This document shows, one piece after another, positions 1 to 9,282 of a DNA stretch of 64,000 bases. This DNA comes from Caulobacterales bacterium (GTDB lineage: Bacteria > Pseudomonadota > Alphaproteobacteria > Caulobacterales > Caulobacteraceae), in contig JAEKKJ010000012.1 in NCBI GenBank assembly GCA_019510435.1, positions 124,001 through 188,000 on the forward strand. Reading direction: 5' to 3'. The notes beneath the pieces are model-generated. The model worked only from the letters and a program-made list of their open reading frames with translations, was not told where the DNA came from and did no database searches. Positions within the stretch are counted from its first letter, which is position 1. Each line of letters starts with the position of its first letter. The translations under genes and the position numbers were made by a program.

Positions 1-1
1 C

Positions 2-1075
2 GAGGCCTACTCCTCCTCGGTGGTGGCGCTGGATATCGCGACGGGCCAGGAGCGCTGGCGCTTCCAGACCGTGCACCATGACCTCTGGGACTACGACGTG
101 CCCAGCCAGCCGATGCTGATCGACTTCCCCAACAAGGACGGCGGGGGGACCACGCCGGCGCTGATCCAGCTCACCAAGCGTGGCCAGATCTTCGTGCTGG
201 ACCGCAAGACCGGCGCGCCGCTGACCCGCGTGGTCGAGGTGCGGGTGCCGGCCACCCGGATGATCGGCGAGTGGACCGCCAAGACCCAGCCCTATTCGGT
301 GGAGATGCCCGCCGTCGGCGTCGAGCAGCTGACCGAGGAGAAGATGTGGGGCGCGACTCCGCTGGACCAGCTGGAGTGCCGCATCCAGTTCCGCCGCATG
401 CGCTATGACGGGGACTTCACCCCGCCCGGCGACGAGAACGAGCCCGGGCTGCAGTTTCCCGGCAACGGCGGCGGGATGAACTGGGGCTCCGGCGCCTACG
501 ACCCGCGGCGCGGACTGCTGATCGTCAGCGACATCCGCATGCCGCAGAGCGTCTACCTCAGCCGCACGGCCGCGCTGCCCGCGGGCCTGCCCAAGGACCG
601 GCTGCCGGCCTCGATGAAGGCGGTCCCCTACAAGAGCACCGACCGCTGGATGCTCAGCCACCTCTTCGCGCCCTGCCTGCAGCCGCCGCACGGCATGCTG
701 ACGGCGATCGACCTCAAGAGCCGCCAGATCGTGTGGCAGGTGCCGGCCGGCACGGCCGAGGCGCAAGGGCCCCTGGGCATCGCCTCGCACCTGCCGATCC
801 CGATCGGCACCCTGGGGCTGGGCGGACCGATGACCACGGCCGGCGGGGTCACCTTCCGCGCCGCCACCACCGACCCCTACCTGCGCGCCTACGACAACGC
901 CACGGGCCGCGAACTCTGGAAGGCCCTGCTGCCGGTGGGCGTCGGCGGCACGCCCATGACCTATGTCTCCCCCACCAGCGGGCGGCAGTACGTGGTGGTG
1001 ACCGCCGGCGGGGCGAACCAGATCGGACCCAAGGGCGACTACGTCATCGCCTTCGCCCTGCCGAAAGGGAAGTAG
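2..1075 (+). CDS. PQQ-dependent dehydrogenase, C-terminal part (5' end outside window)
   Basis: This is the C-terminal 357 residues of a quinoprotein dehydrogenase, an enzyme that oxidises sugars or alcohols with pyrroloquinoline quinone in the periplasm. The reading frame is already open at base 2, so the start lies upstream of the window. The segment VHHDLWDYD, the GGGMNWGSGAYDP blade and the terminal TAGGxT and YVVVTAGG repeats are typical of the eight-bladed propeller of the glucose-dehydrogenase-like PQQ family. It is a paralogue of the complete gene at 10903-12819, sharing the VHHDLWDYD block. Its last 32 bases overlap the end of the convergent HxlR gene. The substrate cannot be told from sequence. 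Confidence 0.9.
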   Translation, partial: EAYSSSVVALDIATGQERWRFQTVHHDLWDYDVPSQPMLIDFPNKDGGGTTPALIQLTKRGQIFVLDRKTGAPLTRVVEVRVPATRMIGEWTAKTQPYSVEMPAVGVEQLTEEKMWGATPLDQLECRIQFRRMRYDGDFTPPGDENEPGLQFPGNGGGMNWGSGAYDPRRGLLIVSDIRMPQSVYLSRTAALPAGLPKDRLPASMKAVPYKSTDRWMLSHLFAPCLQPPHGMLTAIDLKSRQIVWQVPAGTAEAQGPLGIASHLPIPIGTLGLGGPMTTAGGVTFRAATTDPYLRAYDNATGRELWKALLPVGVGGTPMTYVSPTSGRQYVVVTAGGANQIGPKGDYVIAFALPKGK

Positions 1076-1421
1076 CGGGTTCGTCGCCGGTGAACCGCTC
1101 GATGTGGCCACGGCCCCAGGTGCGCACGGTCTCCACGAGGGGCATCAGCGAGCGGCCGTAGGGGGTGAGGGAATAGATCACCGGCGCTGGCGCTGCGCCC
1201 GTCACCTCGCGGGCCACGATCTCGTCGGCCTCCAGCTCGCGCAGCTGTTCGGTCAGCACCTTCTGGGAGATCGACGGCATCAGCTGGCGCAGGCCCGCGA
1301 AGTGCCGTGGCTCCTCGGCCAGCCAGTAGAGGATGATCATCTTCCACTTGCCGCCGACGGCCGCCAGGGCGGCGGTGAGCGGACAGTCGCTGACGGGGTT
1401 GGTGCGGCGCGGCTCGCCCAT
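1044..1421 (-). CDS. HxlR-family transcriptional regulator
   Basis: A 125-residue winged-helix regulator. The N-terminal region reads CPLTAALAAVGGKWKMIILY, followed by a MPSISQKVLTEQLRELE recognition-helix region and the YSLTPYGRSL wing, all typical of HxlR/MarR-like DNA-binding proteins. It begins with the conserved Cys that many HxlR members use for redox or aldehyde sensing. The ATG at 1421 is preceded by GAGG. The 3' end runs 32 bases into the convergent quinoprotein gene. It is divergent from the secreted-protein gene at 1527, which it might control; that is inference from position only. Confidence 0.88.
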   Translation of the reverse strand: MGEPRRTNPVSDCPLTAALAAVGGKWKMIILYWLAEEPRHFAGLRQLMPSISQKVLTEQLRELEADEIVAREVTGAAPAPVIYSLTPYGRSLMPLVETVRTWGRGHIERFTGDEPATSLSAGRRR

Positions 1422-1526
1422 GGTTACCTCAAGGTGCCTTCTCGTGGGCCATCCGGCCCCTGCGCTACGCTCGCGCTTCGTTCGACGCGCGAGGACCGCA
1501 TGATCGCAGATGTTTTGACGACAAGG

Positions 1527-2072
1527 ATGAAGGCCGTGCTGCTGGCGGCGGCGTTCCTGCTGCCGGCGGCGGGCGTGGCGCGGGCCGAACCGCCGGCGAC
1601 GCCCGCCCTGCGCGGCGGCCCGCACGACTTCGACTTCGAGTTCGGCGACTGGAGGTGCCACCTGAAGCGCCGCCTGCATCCGCTCACCGGCTCGCAGGAC
1701 TGGGTCGAGTACGACGGGACCTCCAACGTGCGGAAGGTCTGGAACGGCAAGGCCAACCTGGGCGAGCTGGAGCTGGACGGCCCGGCCGGCCACCTCGAGG
1801 GCCTCAGCCTGCGGCTCTACAATCCCCAGGCGGGCCAGTGGAACGTGACCTTCGCCAACGGCGCGGCGGGGATGGTGACGCCGGCCATGATCGGCGGCTT
1901 CCAGGGCGGGCGCGGGGAGTTCTACAACCAAGACACCTATGGCGACCGGGCGATCTTCGTGCGCTTCATCTTCTCCGACATCACGCCGAGCAGTTTCAAG
2001 CTGGTCCAGGCCTTTTCCGACGACGCCGGCAAGACCTGGGAAGACAACTGGATCGCCACCTTCAGCCGATGA
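1527..2072 (+). CDS. Secreted hypothetical protein
   Basis: A 181-residue protein starting with a clear Sec signal peptide (MKAVLLAAAFLLPAAGVARA), so it is probably periplasmic. The mature part opens with HDFDFEFGDWRCHLKRRL and ends with SDDAGKTWEDNWIATFSR, a layout seen in small secreted beta-rich proteins related to DUF1579; the family assignment is tentative. The ATG at 1527 directly precedes the signal peptide; an in-frame ATG at 1500 would add nine residues. The stop overlaps the next gene by ATGA, so the two are translationally coupled. No catalytic residues are recognised. Confidence 0.75.
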   Translation: MKAVLLAAAFLLPAAGVARAEPPATPALRGGPHDFDFEFGDWRCHLKRRLHPLTGSQDWVEYDGTSNVRKVWNGKANLGELELDGPAGHLEGLSLRLYNPQAGQWNVTFANGAAGMVTPAMIGGFQGGRGEFYNQDTYGDRAIFVRFIFSDITPSSFKLVQAFSDDAGKTWEDNWIATFSR

Positions 2073-2365
2073 GCCAGGTCGCGATCTTCGCGCGCTTCCA
2101 CGCCCGTCAGGGTCAGGCCCAGGCCGTGGCGGCCGCCATCGCCGAGGTCGTGCCGCCGACGCGGGCGGAGGCCGGCTGCCTCGGCATCGAGGCCTTCGCG
2201 GCGCTGCGCGATCCGGACCTGTTCTTCATCCACTCGCAGTGGTCCGACGAGGCGGCGTTCGAGGCCCACGCGCGCCTGCCGCATACGGTGCGCTTCCTGG
2301 CGACGGTGGCGCCGCTGATCGACCATCCGCTGGATGTGCAGCGGACCAAGGGTATGCCGGTCTAG
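2069..2365 (+). CDS. Antibiotic biosynthesis monooxygenase (ABM) domain protein
   Basis: A 98-residue single-domain protein of the dimeric alpha-beta barrel type. The pattern (MSQVAIFARFHARQGQ, then EAGCLGIEAF, then DLFFIHSQWSDEAAFEAH) matches small quinol or antibiotic-biosynthesis monooxygenases, which act without cofactor or quench reactive quinones. It overlaps the upstream secreted-protein gene by four bases (ATGA), so the two form one operon. Its substrate is unknown. It ends 10 bases before the convergent cobS stop. Confidence 0.8.
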   Translation: MSQVAIFARFHARQGQAQAVAAAIAEVVPPTRAEAGCLGIEAFAALRDPDLFFIHSQWSDEAAFEAHARLPHTVRFLATVAPLIDHPLDVQRTKGMPV

Positions 2366-2375
2366 CGGCCCCGCC

Positions 2376-3377
2376 TCAGGCCACCCGCACCCGCGCCGTG
2401 CTCTCCGGCAGGTCCTGGCCGAAGGCGCGCTGGTAGAACTCGGCGACGGTCCCGCGCTCCAGCTCGTCGCACTTGTTCAGGAAGGTCATCCGGAACGCGA
2501 GGCCGATGTCGCCGCCGAAGATCTCGGTGTTCTGCGCCCAGGTGATCACCGTCCGCGGGCTCATGACCGTGGAGATGTCGCCGTTCATGAAGGCGTTGCG
2601 GGTCATGTCGGCCACGCGGACCATGGCGTTGATGGTGCGCTTGCCCTCGGCGGTCTGGTAGCCGGGCGCCTTGGCCAGCACGATCTCGGCCTCCACCTCG
2701 TGGCTGAGGTAGTTCAGGGTCGTGACGATCGACCAGCGGTCCATCTGGCCTTGGTTGATCTGCTGGGTGCCGTGGTAGAGGCCCGTCGTGTCGCCGAGAC
2801 CGATGGTGTTGGTCGTCGAGAACAGGCGGAAGTAGGGGTTCGGTCGGATCACCCGGTTCTGGTCCAGCAGGGTCAGCTTGCCCTGCGCCTCCAGCACCCG
2901 CTGGATCACGAACATCACGTCCGGGCGGCCGGCGTCGTACTCGTCGAACACCAGGGCGATGGGGCGCTGGATCGCCCAGGGCAGCATGCCTTCGCGGAAC
3001 TCGGTGACCTGCTTGCCGTCCTTCAGGACGATGGCGTCCTTGCCGACCAGGTCGATCCGGCTGACGTGGCTGTCCAGGTTCACCCGGATCAGCGGCCAGT
3101 TCAGGTGCGCGGCCACCTGCTCGATGTGGGTCGACTTGCCGGTCCCGTGGTAGCCCTGGACCATGACGCGCCGGTCATAGGCGAAGCCGGCCAGGATCGC
3201 CCGGGTCGTCTCCGGGTCGAACTTGTAGGCCGGGTCGATGTCCGGCACGTGCGGGTCGCGCTCGCTGAACGCGGGGGCCTTCATGTCGAAGTCCACGCCG
3301 AAGGTCTCGCGGGCGTTCAGCTCGCGATCCGGCGTCAGAGCGATCAGCTTGTCTTCTTGGGTGTCGAAAGCGGGCAT
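2376..3377 (-). CDS. cobS: Aerobic cobaltochelatase subunit CobS
   Basis: A 333-residue AAA+ ATPase of the CobNST cobaltochelatase, which inserts cobalt into hydrogenobyrinate a,c-diamide in aerobic cobalamin synthesis. Walker A (GYHGTGKST, residues 75-83) and Walker B (ALVFDEYD, 141-148) are intact, and the length fits CobS. CobS works with CobT and CobN; neither is in this window, and the downstream neighbour is a convergent ABM-domain gene instead of cobT. The dnaJ-like and bolA genes that often accompany cobS in alphaproteobacteria lie about 9.6 kb away on the same side (12966-13941). Confidence 0.95.
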   Translation of the reverse strand: MPAFDTQEDKLIALTPDRELNARETFGVDFDMKAPAFSERDPHVPDIDPAYKFDPETTRAILAGFAYDRRVMVQGYHGTGKSTHIEQVAAHLNWPLIRVNLDSHVSRIDLVGKDAIVLKDGKQVTEFREGMLPWAIQRPIALVFDEYDAGRPDVMFVIQRVLEAQGKLTLLDQNRVIRPNPYFRLFSTTNTIGLGDTTGLYHGTQQINQGQMDRWSIVTTLNYLSHEVEAEIVLAKAPGYQTAEGKRTINAMVRVADMTRNAFMNGDISTVMSPRTVITWAQNTEIFGGDIGLAFRMTFLNKCDELERGTVAEFYQRAFGQDLPESTARVRVA

Positions 3378-3451
3378 GGCCGCGACGGATTACAAGCTTG
3401 CCGTGGCGGACGCAAACGGGTGTTTTGCGTGATGGTGGAGGAGACGCCGTG

Positions 3452-4324
3452 ATGCTGATGGAAGCGCAGAGCGCCTATCGCACGATCAAGGTCCAGCCGC
3501 AGGAAACTGGCTTCGGGGCGGAGGTGACCGGGCTGGACCTGGCGCGGCCTCTGGCGGCAGAGGTGCTGGCCGAGGTCAAGGCGGCCTGGGCGGCGCACGC
3601 GGTGCTGGCCTTTCCGGACCAGCCGCTGACCCTCGACCAGCTGGAGGCCTTCACCCTTCAGATGGGCCCATTCGGCGCCGATCCCTTCATCAAGCCGATG
3701 CCCGGGCGGCCCAATGTGCTGGAGCTGCGGCGCGAGCCGGACGAGAAGGCGACGAACTTCGGCGCTGGCTGGCACTCGGACTGGAGCTTCCAGCCCGAGC
3801 CCCCATCGGCCACGATCCTGCGCTCCGAAGTGACCCCGCCGGTGGGGGGCGACACCCTCTTCTGCGACGCCGCCCGCGCCTATGAGGCGCTGTCGCCGAC
3901 GATGCAGGCGATGCTGGCGCCGCTGCAGGCGATCCACTCGGCGGCGCGGCCCTACGGGACCAAGGGCATCTTCGCGAGCGAGACCGCGGGCCGGACGATG
4001 CAGATCATCACCTCGCCCGAGGCCGAGAAGACCGAGCGCCATCCCCTGGTCCGCACTCACCCCGTGACGGGCCGCAAAGCCTTGTACGTGAGCCCGGTCT
4101 ACACCGTGGGGATCGAGGGGCTGGCCGAGCCGGAGGCGGAGGCGATCCTGGGCTTCCTCTTCAAGCACCTGACGCAGGAGGCCTTCATCTACCGGCACAG
4201 ATGGCGGCCGGGGATGGTGCTGATGTGGGATAACCGCTGCACCATGCACTTCGCCGAGGGTGGCTACGACGGCCATCTGCGGCTGATGCACCGCACGACC
4301 GTGGCGGGCGAGGTTCCGGCCTAG
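3452..4324 (+). CDS. TauD/TfdA-family Fe(II)/2-oxoglutarate dioxygenase
   Basis: A 290-residue cytosolic 2-oxoglutarate-dependent oxygenase. The facial triad is visible as His108-x-Asp110 (WHSDWSF) and His266 (WDNRCTMH), with Arg281 (MHRTTV) placed to bind 2-oxoglutarate. Such enzymes hydroxylate sulfonates, phenoxyacetates or related acids to release a leaving group; the actual substrate is not evident. The ATG at 3452 was chosen because GGTGGAGGAG lies just upstream. Its stop codon shares a CTAG tetranucleotide with that of the convergent MFS gene, a plausible transporter partner. Confidence 0.9.
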   Translation: MLMEAQSAYRTIKVQPQETGFGAEVTGLDLARPLAAEVLAEVKAAWAAHAVLAFPDQPLTLDQLEAFTLQMGPFGADPFIKPMPGRPNVLELRREPDEKATNFGAGWHSDWSFQPEPPSATILRSEVTPPVGGDTLFCDAARAYEALSPTMQAMLAPLQAIHSAARPYGTKGIFASETAGRTMQIITSPEAEKTERHPLVRTHPVTGRKALYVSPVYTVGIEGLAEPEAEAILGFLFKHLTQEAFIYRHRWRPGMVLMWDNRCTMHFAEGGYDGHLRLMHRTTVAGEVPA

Positions 4325-5601
4325 CCCTCGTAGCGCGGCTTCACCAGCAGCAGGCCGAACAGGCTGAGCACGCCGGCGGCCGCCAGGTAGAGGCCGACGG
4401 CCCACAGGCCCTTGTTGTGGGCCAGCAGCTCGGCGACGCTGGGCGTCAGGCCGCCGCCAATGACGCCGCCCAGGCTGAAGGCCACCGCCCCGCCGGAATA
4501 GCGCACGCGCGGCGGGAACAGGCTGGGCAGGAACGCCCCCAGCGGCCCGTAGACGAAGCCCATCACGAACAGGGTCGCCGACAGCCAGCCCCAGACCGCG
4601 ATCAGGGAGCCGGCGCCCATCATCGGGCTCATCAGGGCGCCGACCAGGACCGTGCCGACACAACCGGCCATCAGCACCGCCCGCGGCGAAGTCTTGTCGG
4701 CGGCGTAGCCGGCCAGGGCGATGCCGCCGGCCATGAACAGCATGGCGCCCAGCTGGACGGCCAGGAAGGTCTCGCGGTCGTAGTGCAGGGTGCCGACGCC
4801 GTAGCCGAGGGCGAAGGCGGTGGCGATGTAGAAGATCGCGAAACAGGCCACCACCGCCAGGGTCGCGCTCAGCAGCGACAGGGGGTGGCGCTTCAGCACT
4901 TCGCTCAGCGGGACATGGCTGGCCTCGGCCTTGGCCATGGCGCGGCGGAACTCGGGCGTCTCGCCGATCCGCAGGCGGATCCACAGGCCCACGCCCACCA
5001 GGGCCACGCTGGCCACGAACGGCAGGCGCCAGCCCCAGTCCTTGAACGCGTCGCCCGTCAGGACGAGGCCGAGCGCCAGGAAGAGGCCGTTGGCCAGCAG
5101 GAAGCCGACGGGGGAGCCCAGCTGCGGGAACATCCCGAAGCGGGCGCGCCAGCCCGGCGGGGCGTTCTCCACCGCCAGCAGCACCGCCCCGCCCCACTCG
5201 CCGCCGAGGCCGAAGCCCTGGCCGAACCGCAAGGCGCAGAGGAGGAACGGCGCGACCCAGCCCGCCTGGGCGTAGCCGGGCAGGAAGGCGATCAGCAGGG
5301 TGGACAGGCCCATGGTCATCAGCGAGGCCACCAGGGTCGACTTGCGCCCGATCCGGTCGCCGAAGTGGCCGAAGAACGCCGCGCCCAGGGGCCGGGCGAT
5401 GAACGCCACGGCGAAGGTGGCGTAGCTGAACAGCAGCTGCGCCGAGGCCGAGCTCTTCGGAAAGAACAGCGGGCCGAAGACGAGCGAGGCGGCGGTGCCG
5501 TAGATGTAGAAGTCGTAGGTCTCGACCGCGGTCCCCACCAGGCTGGCGGCCAGCACGCGGCGGGTCGAGGCGCTGGGCGCGCCGGTGTCGGTCTGGGCCA
5601 A
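4321..5601 (-). CDS. MFS transporter, metabolite:H+ symporter (MHS) type
   Basis: An inner-membrane proton symporter of about 426 residues with 12 predicted helices. The N-terminal block VETYDFYIYGTAASLVFGPLFFP, the GDRIGRK loop and FGQGFGLGGEWGGAVLL are hallmarks of the MHS (ShiA/ProP/KgtP-like) family that imports organic acids. The TTG at 5601 is preferred because GAGGGG sits upstream and it leaves about 95 bases for promoters before the divergent aminotransferase; ATGs at 5661 or 5709 are also in frame, the latter overlapping that neighbour. The stop overlaps the TauD-type gene stop by CTAG. Confidence 0.85.
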   Translation of the reverse strand: MAQTDTGAPSASTRRVLAASLVGTAVETYDFYIYGTAASLVFGPLFFPKSSASAQLLFSYATFAVAFIARPLGAAFFGHFGDRIGRKSTLVASLMTMGLSTLLIAFLPGYAQAGWVAPFLLCALRFGQGFGLGGEWGGAVLLAVENAPPGWRARFGMFPQLGSPVGFLLANGLFLALGLVLTGDAFKDWGWRLPFVASVALVGVGLWIRLRIGETPEFRRAMAKAEASHVPLSEVLKRHPLSLLSATLAVVACFAIFYIATAFALGYGVGTLHYDRETFLAVQLGAMLFMAGGIALAGYAADKTSPRAVLMAGCVGTVLVGALMSPMMGAGSLIAVWGWLSATLFVMGFVYGPLGAFLPSLFPPRVRYSGGAVAFSLGGVIGGGLTPSVAELLAHNKGLWAVGLYLAAAGVLSLFGLLLVKPRYEG

Positions 5602-5695
5602 GTCGAAGATCCCCTCGTCGCGTCCTGCTTCGCGTCCGCAGCGGCGCCGGTCAAGCCGCATGGCGTCGCGGCCCGTCTTCGGATAACGCGACGGC

Positions 5696-6841
5696 ATGAG
5701 CGCAGACATCGATCCCTTCTATGCGATCTCGATCAGCGGGCTGGCGCATCGGCTGAAAGCCGAGGGCCGCTCGGTGATCCACATGGAGTTCGGCCAGCCC
5801 TCCACCGGCGCGCCAAAGCGCGCCATCGAAGCGGCGCACGCGGTGCTGGACAGCGAAGCCATGGGCTACTGGGAGAGCGCGCCGCTGAAGGCCCGCATCT
5901 GCCGCCACTATGCCGAGGCCTATGGGGTGGAGGTGTCGCCGAACCGCATCACGCTCACCTGCGGCGCCTCGCCGGCCCTGGTGCTGGCGCTGTCCTCGAC
6001 CTTCAAGCCAGGCGACGTGATCGCCATGGCGCGGCCGGGCTATGTCGCCTACCGCAACACCGTGAAGGCGCTGCACATGGTCCCGCTGGAGATCGCCTGC
6101 GGGGCCGAGACGCGCTTCCAGCTGACGGCCCAGACCCTGGCGGCGCTGGAGCCGGCGCCGGCGGGCGTGATCATCGCCAGCCCCGCCAACCCCACCGGCA
6201 CGGTGATCCCGAAGGACGAGCTGGCGGCCATCGCCAAGGTCTGCCGTGAGCGCGGCATCCGCATCGTCTCCGACGAGATTTACCACGGCCTGACCTATGC
6301 CGAGCCGGCGCACTCCACGCTGGAGTTCGAGCCGCGGGCGATCGTGGTCAACAGCTTCTCGAAGTACTTCTCCATGGCCGGGTGGCGGCTGGGCTGGCTG
6401 ATCGTGCCGCCGGAGCAGGCCGCGCGCTCGGTGGCCTATATGGGCGCCCTGTTCCTGACCGCCCCGTCGTTGGCGCAGCACGCGGCCCTGGTGGCCATGG
6501 ACTGCCGTGACGAGCTGGAGGGCCACCTCGACACCTACCGCGCAAACCGCTCGCTGTTGCTGGAGGCGCTGCCGAAGCTGGGCCTGGAGAAGATCGCCCC
6601 GCCCGACGGCGCCTTCTACATCTATGCCGACGTGGGCCGGCTGACCGACGACAGCCTGGCCTTCTGCAAGCAGCTGCTGGGCGACACGGGCGTCGCCACC
6701 GCGCCGGGCGTGGACTTCGACCCGGTGGACGGCAAGCGCTTCATCCGCATGAGCTTCGCGGTCTCGACCCCGGAGATCGAGGACGCCCTCAGCCGCCTGC
6801 AGCCCTGGTTCGAGCGGGCCTGGGCGAAGGCAGCCGCCTAG
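5696..6841 (+). CDS. Pyridoxal-phosphate aminotransferase, class I/II
   Basis: A 381-residue fold-type I PLP enzyme of the aspartate aminotransferase superfamily. The Schiff-base lysine is Lys223 in NSFSKYFSMAGWRLGW; the PANPTGTV segment and SDEIYHGL (PLP-pyridine Asp, phenol-binding Tyr) are intact. The donor and acceptor amino acids cannot be deduced. It is divergent from the MHS transporter and convergent with the amidohydrolase, ending 10 bases from that gene. A second member of the superfamily lies at 25110-26270, moderately diverged from it. Confidence 0.92.
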   Translation: MSADIDPFYAISISGLAHRLKAEGRSVIHMEFGQPSTGAPKRAIEAAHAVLDSEAMGYWESAPLKARICRHYAEAYGVEVSPNRITLTCGASPALVLALSSTFKPGDVIAMARPGYVAYRNTVKALHMVPLEIACGAETRFQLTAQTLAALEPAPAGVIIASPANPTGTVIPKDELAAIAKVCRERGIRIVSDEIYHGLTYAEPAHSTLEFEPRAIVVNSFSKYFSMAGWRLGWLIVPPEQAARSVAYMGALFLTAPSLAQHAALVAMDCRDELEGHLDTYRANRSLLLEALPKLGLEKIAPPDGAFYIYADVGRLTDDSLAFCKQLLGDTGVATAPGVDFDPVDGKRFIRMSFAVSTPEIEDALSRLQPWFERAWAKAAA

Positions 6842-6851
6842 GACGGGCCGC

Positions 6852-8120
6852 TCAGGGCGCCCGATACACCTTCCCGGCCTTCATCACGAAGCGGACGTCC
6901 TTCACCGCCGCGATGTCCTTCGTCGGATCGCCCGCCACGGCTACCAGGTCGGCGATATAGCCCGGCGCGATGCGGCCCAGCCGCTCGCCCTGGCCCAGGA
7001 TGCGGGCGTTGGTGGCGGTGGCCGCGGTGAGGACCTCGACGGCCGGCATGCCGTCCTGCTGCATCCAGCTGAGTTCGCGCCAGTTCTCGCCGTGGGCGAA
7101 GACGCCGACGTCGCCGCCGGCCCCGATCGCCACCCCGACCTTCATCGCCAGCCGGAAGGTGTCCGCCGACCGCGCCATGGCCGGGGTCGGCGGGCCGCCA
7201 GGCTTGTAGCCCTGGAAGTATTCCGCCGTGGCGGCCACCGCCTCCAGGGTCGGGACCAGGGCGGTCCCCTTGGCCTTCATCAGCTTCAGGGTGTCCTCGG
7301 ACGCCTCGTAGCCGTGCTCGATCGAGTCGACGCCAGCCACTACCGCGCGGCGGATGCCCTCGGCGCCGGCGGCGTGCGCCGCAACCGGTCGGCCCAGGTC
7401 GTGGGCGGTGGCGACCAGCAGGTCCAGCTCGTGCTGGCTGAAGGCGGGGCGGGTGGAGCCGTCGGGGCCGATGCGGTAGTCGGCGTAGACCTTGATCCAG
7501 TCCGCGCCCATGGCCGCCTGCTCGCGCACCGCGGCCACGATCTCGGCGTCGCCAGATACCTCCTCGGCGCCCTGGGGCAGGTCGGCGTCGGAGCGGAAGC
7601 CCTTGCGCGGGCCGTAAGCGCCGCGGGCGACGATGGCGCGGGTCACCACGAACAGCCGCGGGCCGGCGATGATCCCGTCGGCGATGGCCTTCTTCAGCGA
7701 GACGTCGGCGTCGCCCGCGCCCTCGGTGCCCAGGTCGCGCTCGGTGGTGAAACCCGCCATCAGGGTGCGCGTGGCGTCCCGGCCGGCGCGCAGGGTGCGG
7801 TAGAACGGCGCCTCCTTCAGCACCTGATCGTCCCACAGCGTCTCGTTGTAGGGGTGCAGGAGCAGGTGCGAGTGCAGCTCGATCAGGCCGGGAATCAGGG
7901 TCGCGCCGGGCAGGGGGACGAGTTGGGCGTCGCCGGCCGCCACCTGCGCCTTCGGCCCCACCGCGGCGATGTGATCACCCTCCACCCGCACCACCCAGCC
8001 CGCCTTGGGCGCGGGATCGCCGGCGGTCCAGACGGCGTCCGGCTGGAGGATAACGCTGGCCGCCTCGGCGCTGACCCCGAACGTCAGGGCCAGGAGGACT
8101 CCCAATAGAACTCTATGCAC
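6852..8120 (-). CDS. Secreted amidohydrolase (metal-dependent hydrolase)
   Basis: A 422-residue member of the amidohydrolase superfamily, closest in look to imidazolonepropionase/Xaa-Pro dipeptidase-like enzymes. A signal peptide ([20 protein letters not shown]) predicts export. Metal ligands are visible: His83-x-His85 (LIELHSH), HAAGAEG, EHGYE and the late Asp in GGDVGVF. The C-terminal [13 protein letters not shown] segment closes the small beta domain. A GTG start at 8120 is chosen because GAAGGGAG lies upstream and the signal peptide starts there. It may cleave cyclic amides or peptides; the substrate is unknown. Confidence 0.88.
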   Translation of the reverse strand: MHRVLLGVLLALTFGVSAEAASVILQPDAVWTAGDPAPKAGWVVRVEGDHIAAVGPKAQVAAGDAQLVPLPGATLIPGLIELHSHLLLHPYNETLWDDQVLKEAPFYRTLRAGRDATRTLMAGFTTERDLGTEGAGDADVSLKKAIADGIIAGPRLFVVTRAIVARGAYGPRKGFRSDADLPQGAEEVSGDAEIVAAVREQAAMGADWIKVYADYRIGPDGSTRPAFSQHELDLLVATAHDLGRPVAAHAAGAEGIRRAVVAGVDSIEHGYEASEDTLKLMKAKGTALVPTLEAVAATAEYFQGYKPGGPPTPAMARSADTFRLAMKVGVAIGAGGDVGVFAHGENWRELSWMQQDGMPAVEVLTAATATNARILGQGERLGRIAPGYIADLVAVAGDPTKDIAAVKDVRFVMKAGKVYRAP

Positions 8121-8274
8121 CGGATGACTCCCTTCCCGGGATGATGCGGGACCGCTGTGGGCGGTCAAGGTCGGCGCCTGCCGCGCCCGGCGTATCCCGC
8201 AGCACTGGCTGCGGGGACTTGACGGCCGGCTGGGCGGCGGGGTTCTTCGCGGGCTTCAACCGCAGGAGATCCGC

Positions 8275-9282
8275 ATGCAGCCGCGCAAGGTCGGGCCGTT
8301 CGAGACGTCCGCCATCGGCTTCGGCTGCATGGGCCTTTCCCACGGCTACGGCCCGCCGGCGGACCGCAAGCAGGCCGAGGCGGTGCTGCTGGGCGCGCTC
8401 GACGCGGGCTACAGCTTCTTCGACACCGCCGCCGTCTATGGGCTGGGCCACAACGAGACCCTGGTGGGCGAGGTGCTGGGGCCGCATCGGGACCGCATCG
8501 TTCTGGCCTCCAAGTGCGGCATCACCGACGCCACAGGCACGCAGCGGGGCGTCGATGGGCGGCCGCAGACGCTGAAGGCCCTCTGCGACGTCAGCCTGCG
8601 CCGGCTGAAGACCGACGTCATCGACCTCTACTACCTGCACCGCTGGGACCGCCGCGTGCCGATCGAGGAGAGCGTCGGGGCGCTGGCCGAGCTGGTGGCG
8701 GCGGGCAAGATCCGGGCGATCGGGCTGTCGGAGGTCTCCGCCCCGACCCTTCGCCGGGCGCACGCCACACACCCGATCGCCGCGCTCCAGACCGAATACT
8801 CGCCCTGGACCCGCAACCCCGAGGTCGCTGTCCTGGACGCCTGCCGCGAGCTGGGCGTGACCTTCGTGGCGTTCTCGCCGGTGGGCCGCGGCTTCCTGGC
8901 CGGCGGGGTGCGGACGCCGCCCACCGCGGCCGGCGACATGCGGGTGGCCATGCCGCGGTTCCAGGGTGAGGCCTTCGCCGCCAACCTGGCGCTGCTGGCG
9001 CGGTTCGAGGCGCTGGGACGCGAGGCGGGCTGCACCCCGGCCCAGCTGTGCCTGGCCTGGCTCTTGGCCAAGGACCCGACGATCGTGCCGATCCCGGGGA
9101 CCACCCACGTCGACCACATGCGCGAGAATGCGGCGGCCGCCAGCATTCCCCTGTCCGCCGAGATCGTGGCCCGGGTCGACGCCCTGGTGAACGCCGACAC
9201 CGTCGCGGGCCCGCGCTATCCGGCCGCGCTGCAGGCCAGCGTCGACACCGAGCGGATGCCGAACGAGGCGGTGGCGGCCTAG
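8275..9282 (+). CDS. Aldo/keto reductase
   Basis: A 335-residue NADPH-dependent TIM-barrel oxidoreductase. The catalytic tetrad is complete: Asp50 and Tyr55 (FFDTAAVYG), Lys80 (LASKCG) and His122 (YYLHRWD). The ending IVPIPGTTHVDHMREN is the nucleotide-binding end of the AKR12/13-like branch that resembles pyridoxal or sugar aldehyde reductases. AGGAG precedes the ATG. Its TAG stop shares CTAG with the stop of the convergent, frameshifted acyl-CoA synthetase. Confidence 0.93.
   Translation: MQPRKVGPFETSAIGFGCMGLSHGYGPPADRKQAEAVLLGALDAGYSFFDTAAVYGLGHNETLVGEVLGPHRDRIVLASKCGITDATGTQRGVDGRPQTLKALCDVSLRRLKTDVIDLYYLHRWDRRVPIEESVGALAELVAAGKIRAIGLSEVSAPTLRRAHATHPIAALQTEYSPWTRNPEVAVLDACRELGVTFVAFSPVGRGFLAGGVRTPPTAAGDMRVAMPRFQGEAFAANLALLARFEALGREAGCTPAQLCLAWLLAKDPTIVPIPGTTHVDHMRENAAAASIPLSAEIVARVDALVNADTVAGPRYPAALQASVDTERMPNEAVAA

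Noticed and set aside
3344..5197. Long minus-strand frame across the TauD-type and MFS genes
   Set aside because: It spans two real genes on opposite strands and has repetitive Arg/Gly/Pro sequence. The MHS motifs are found in another frame.
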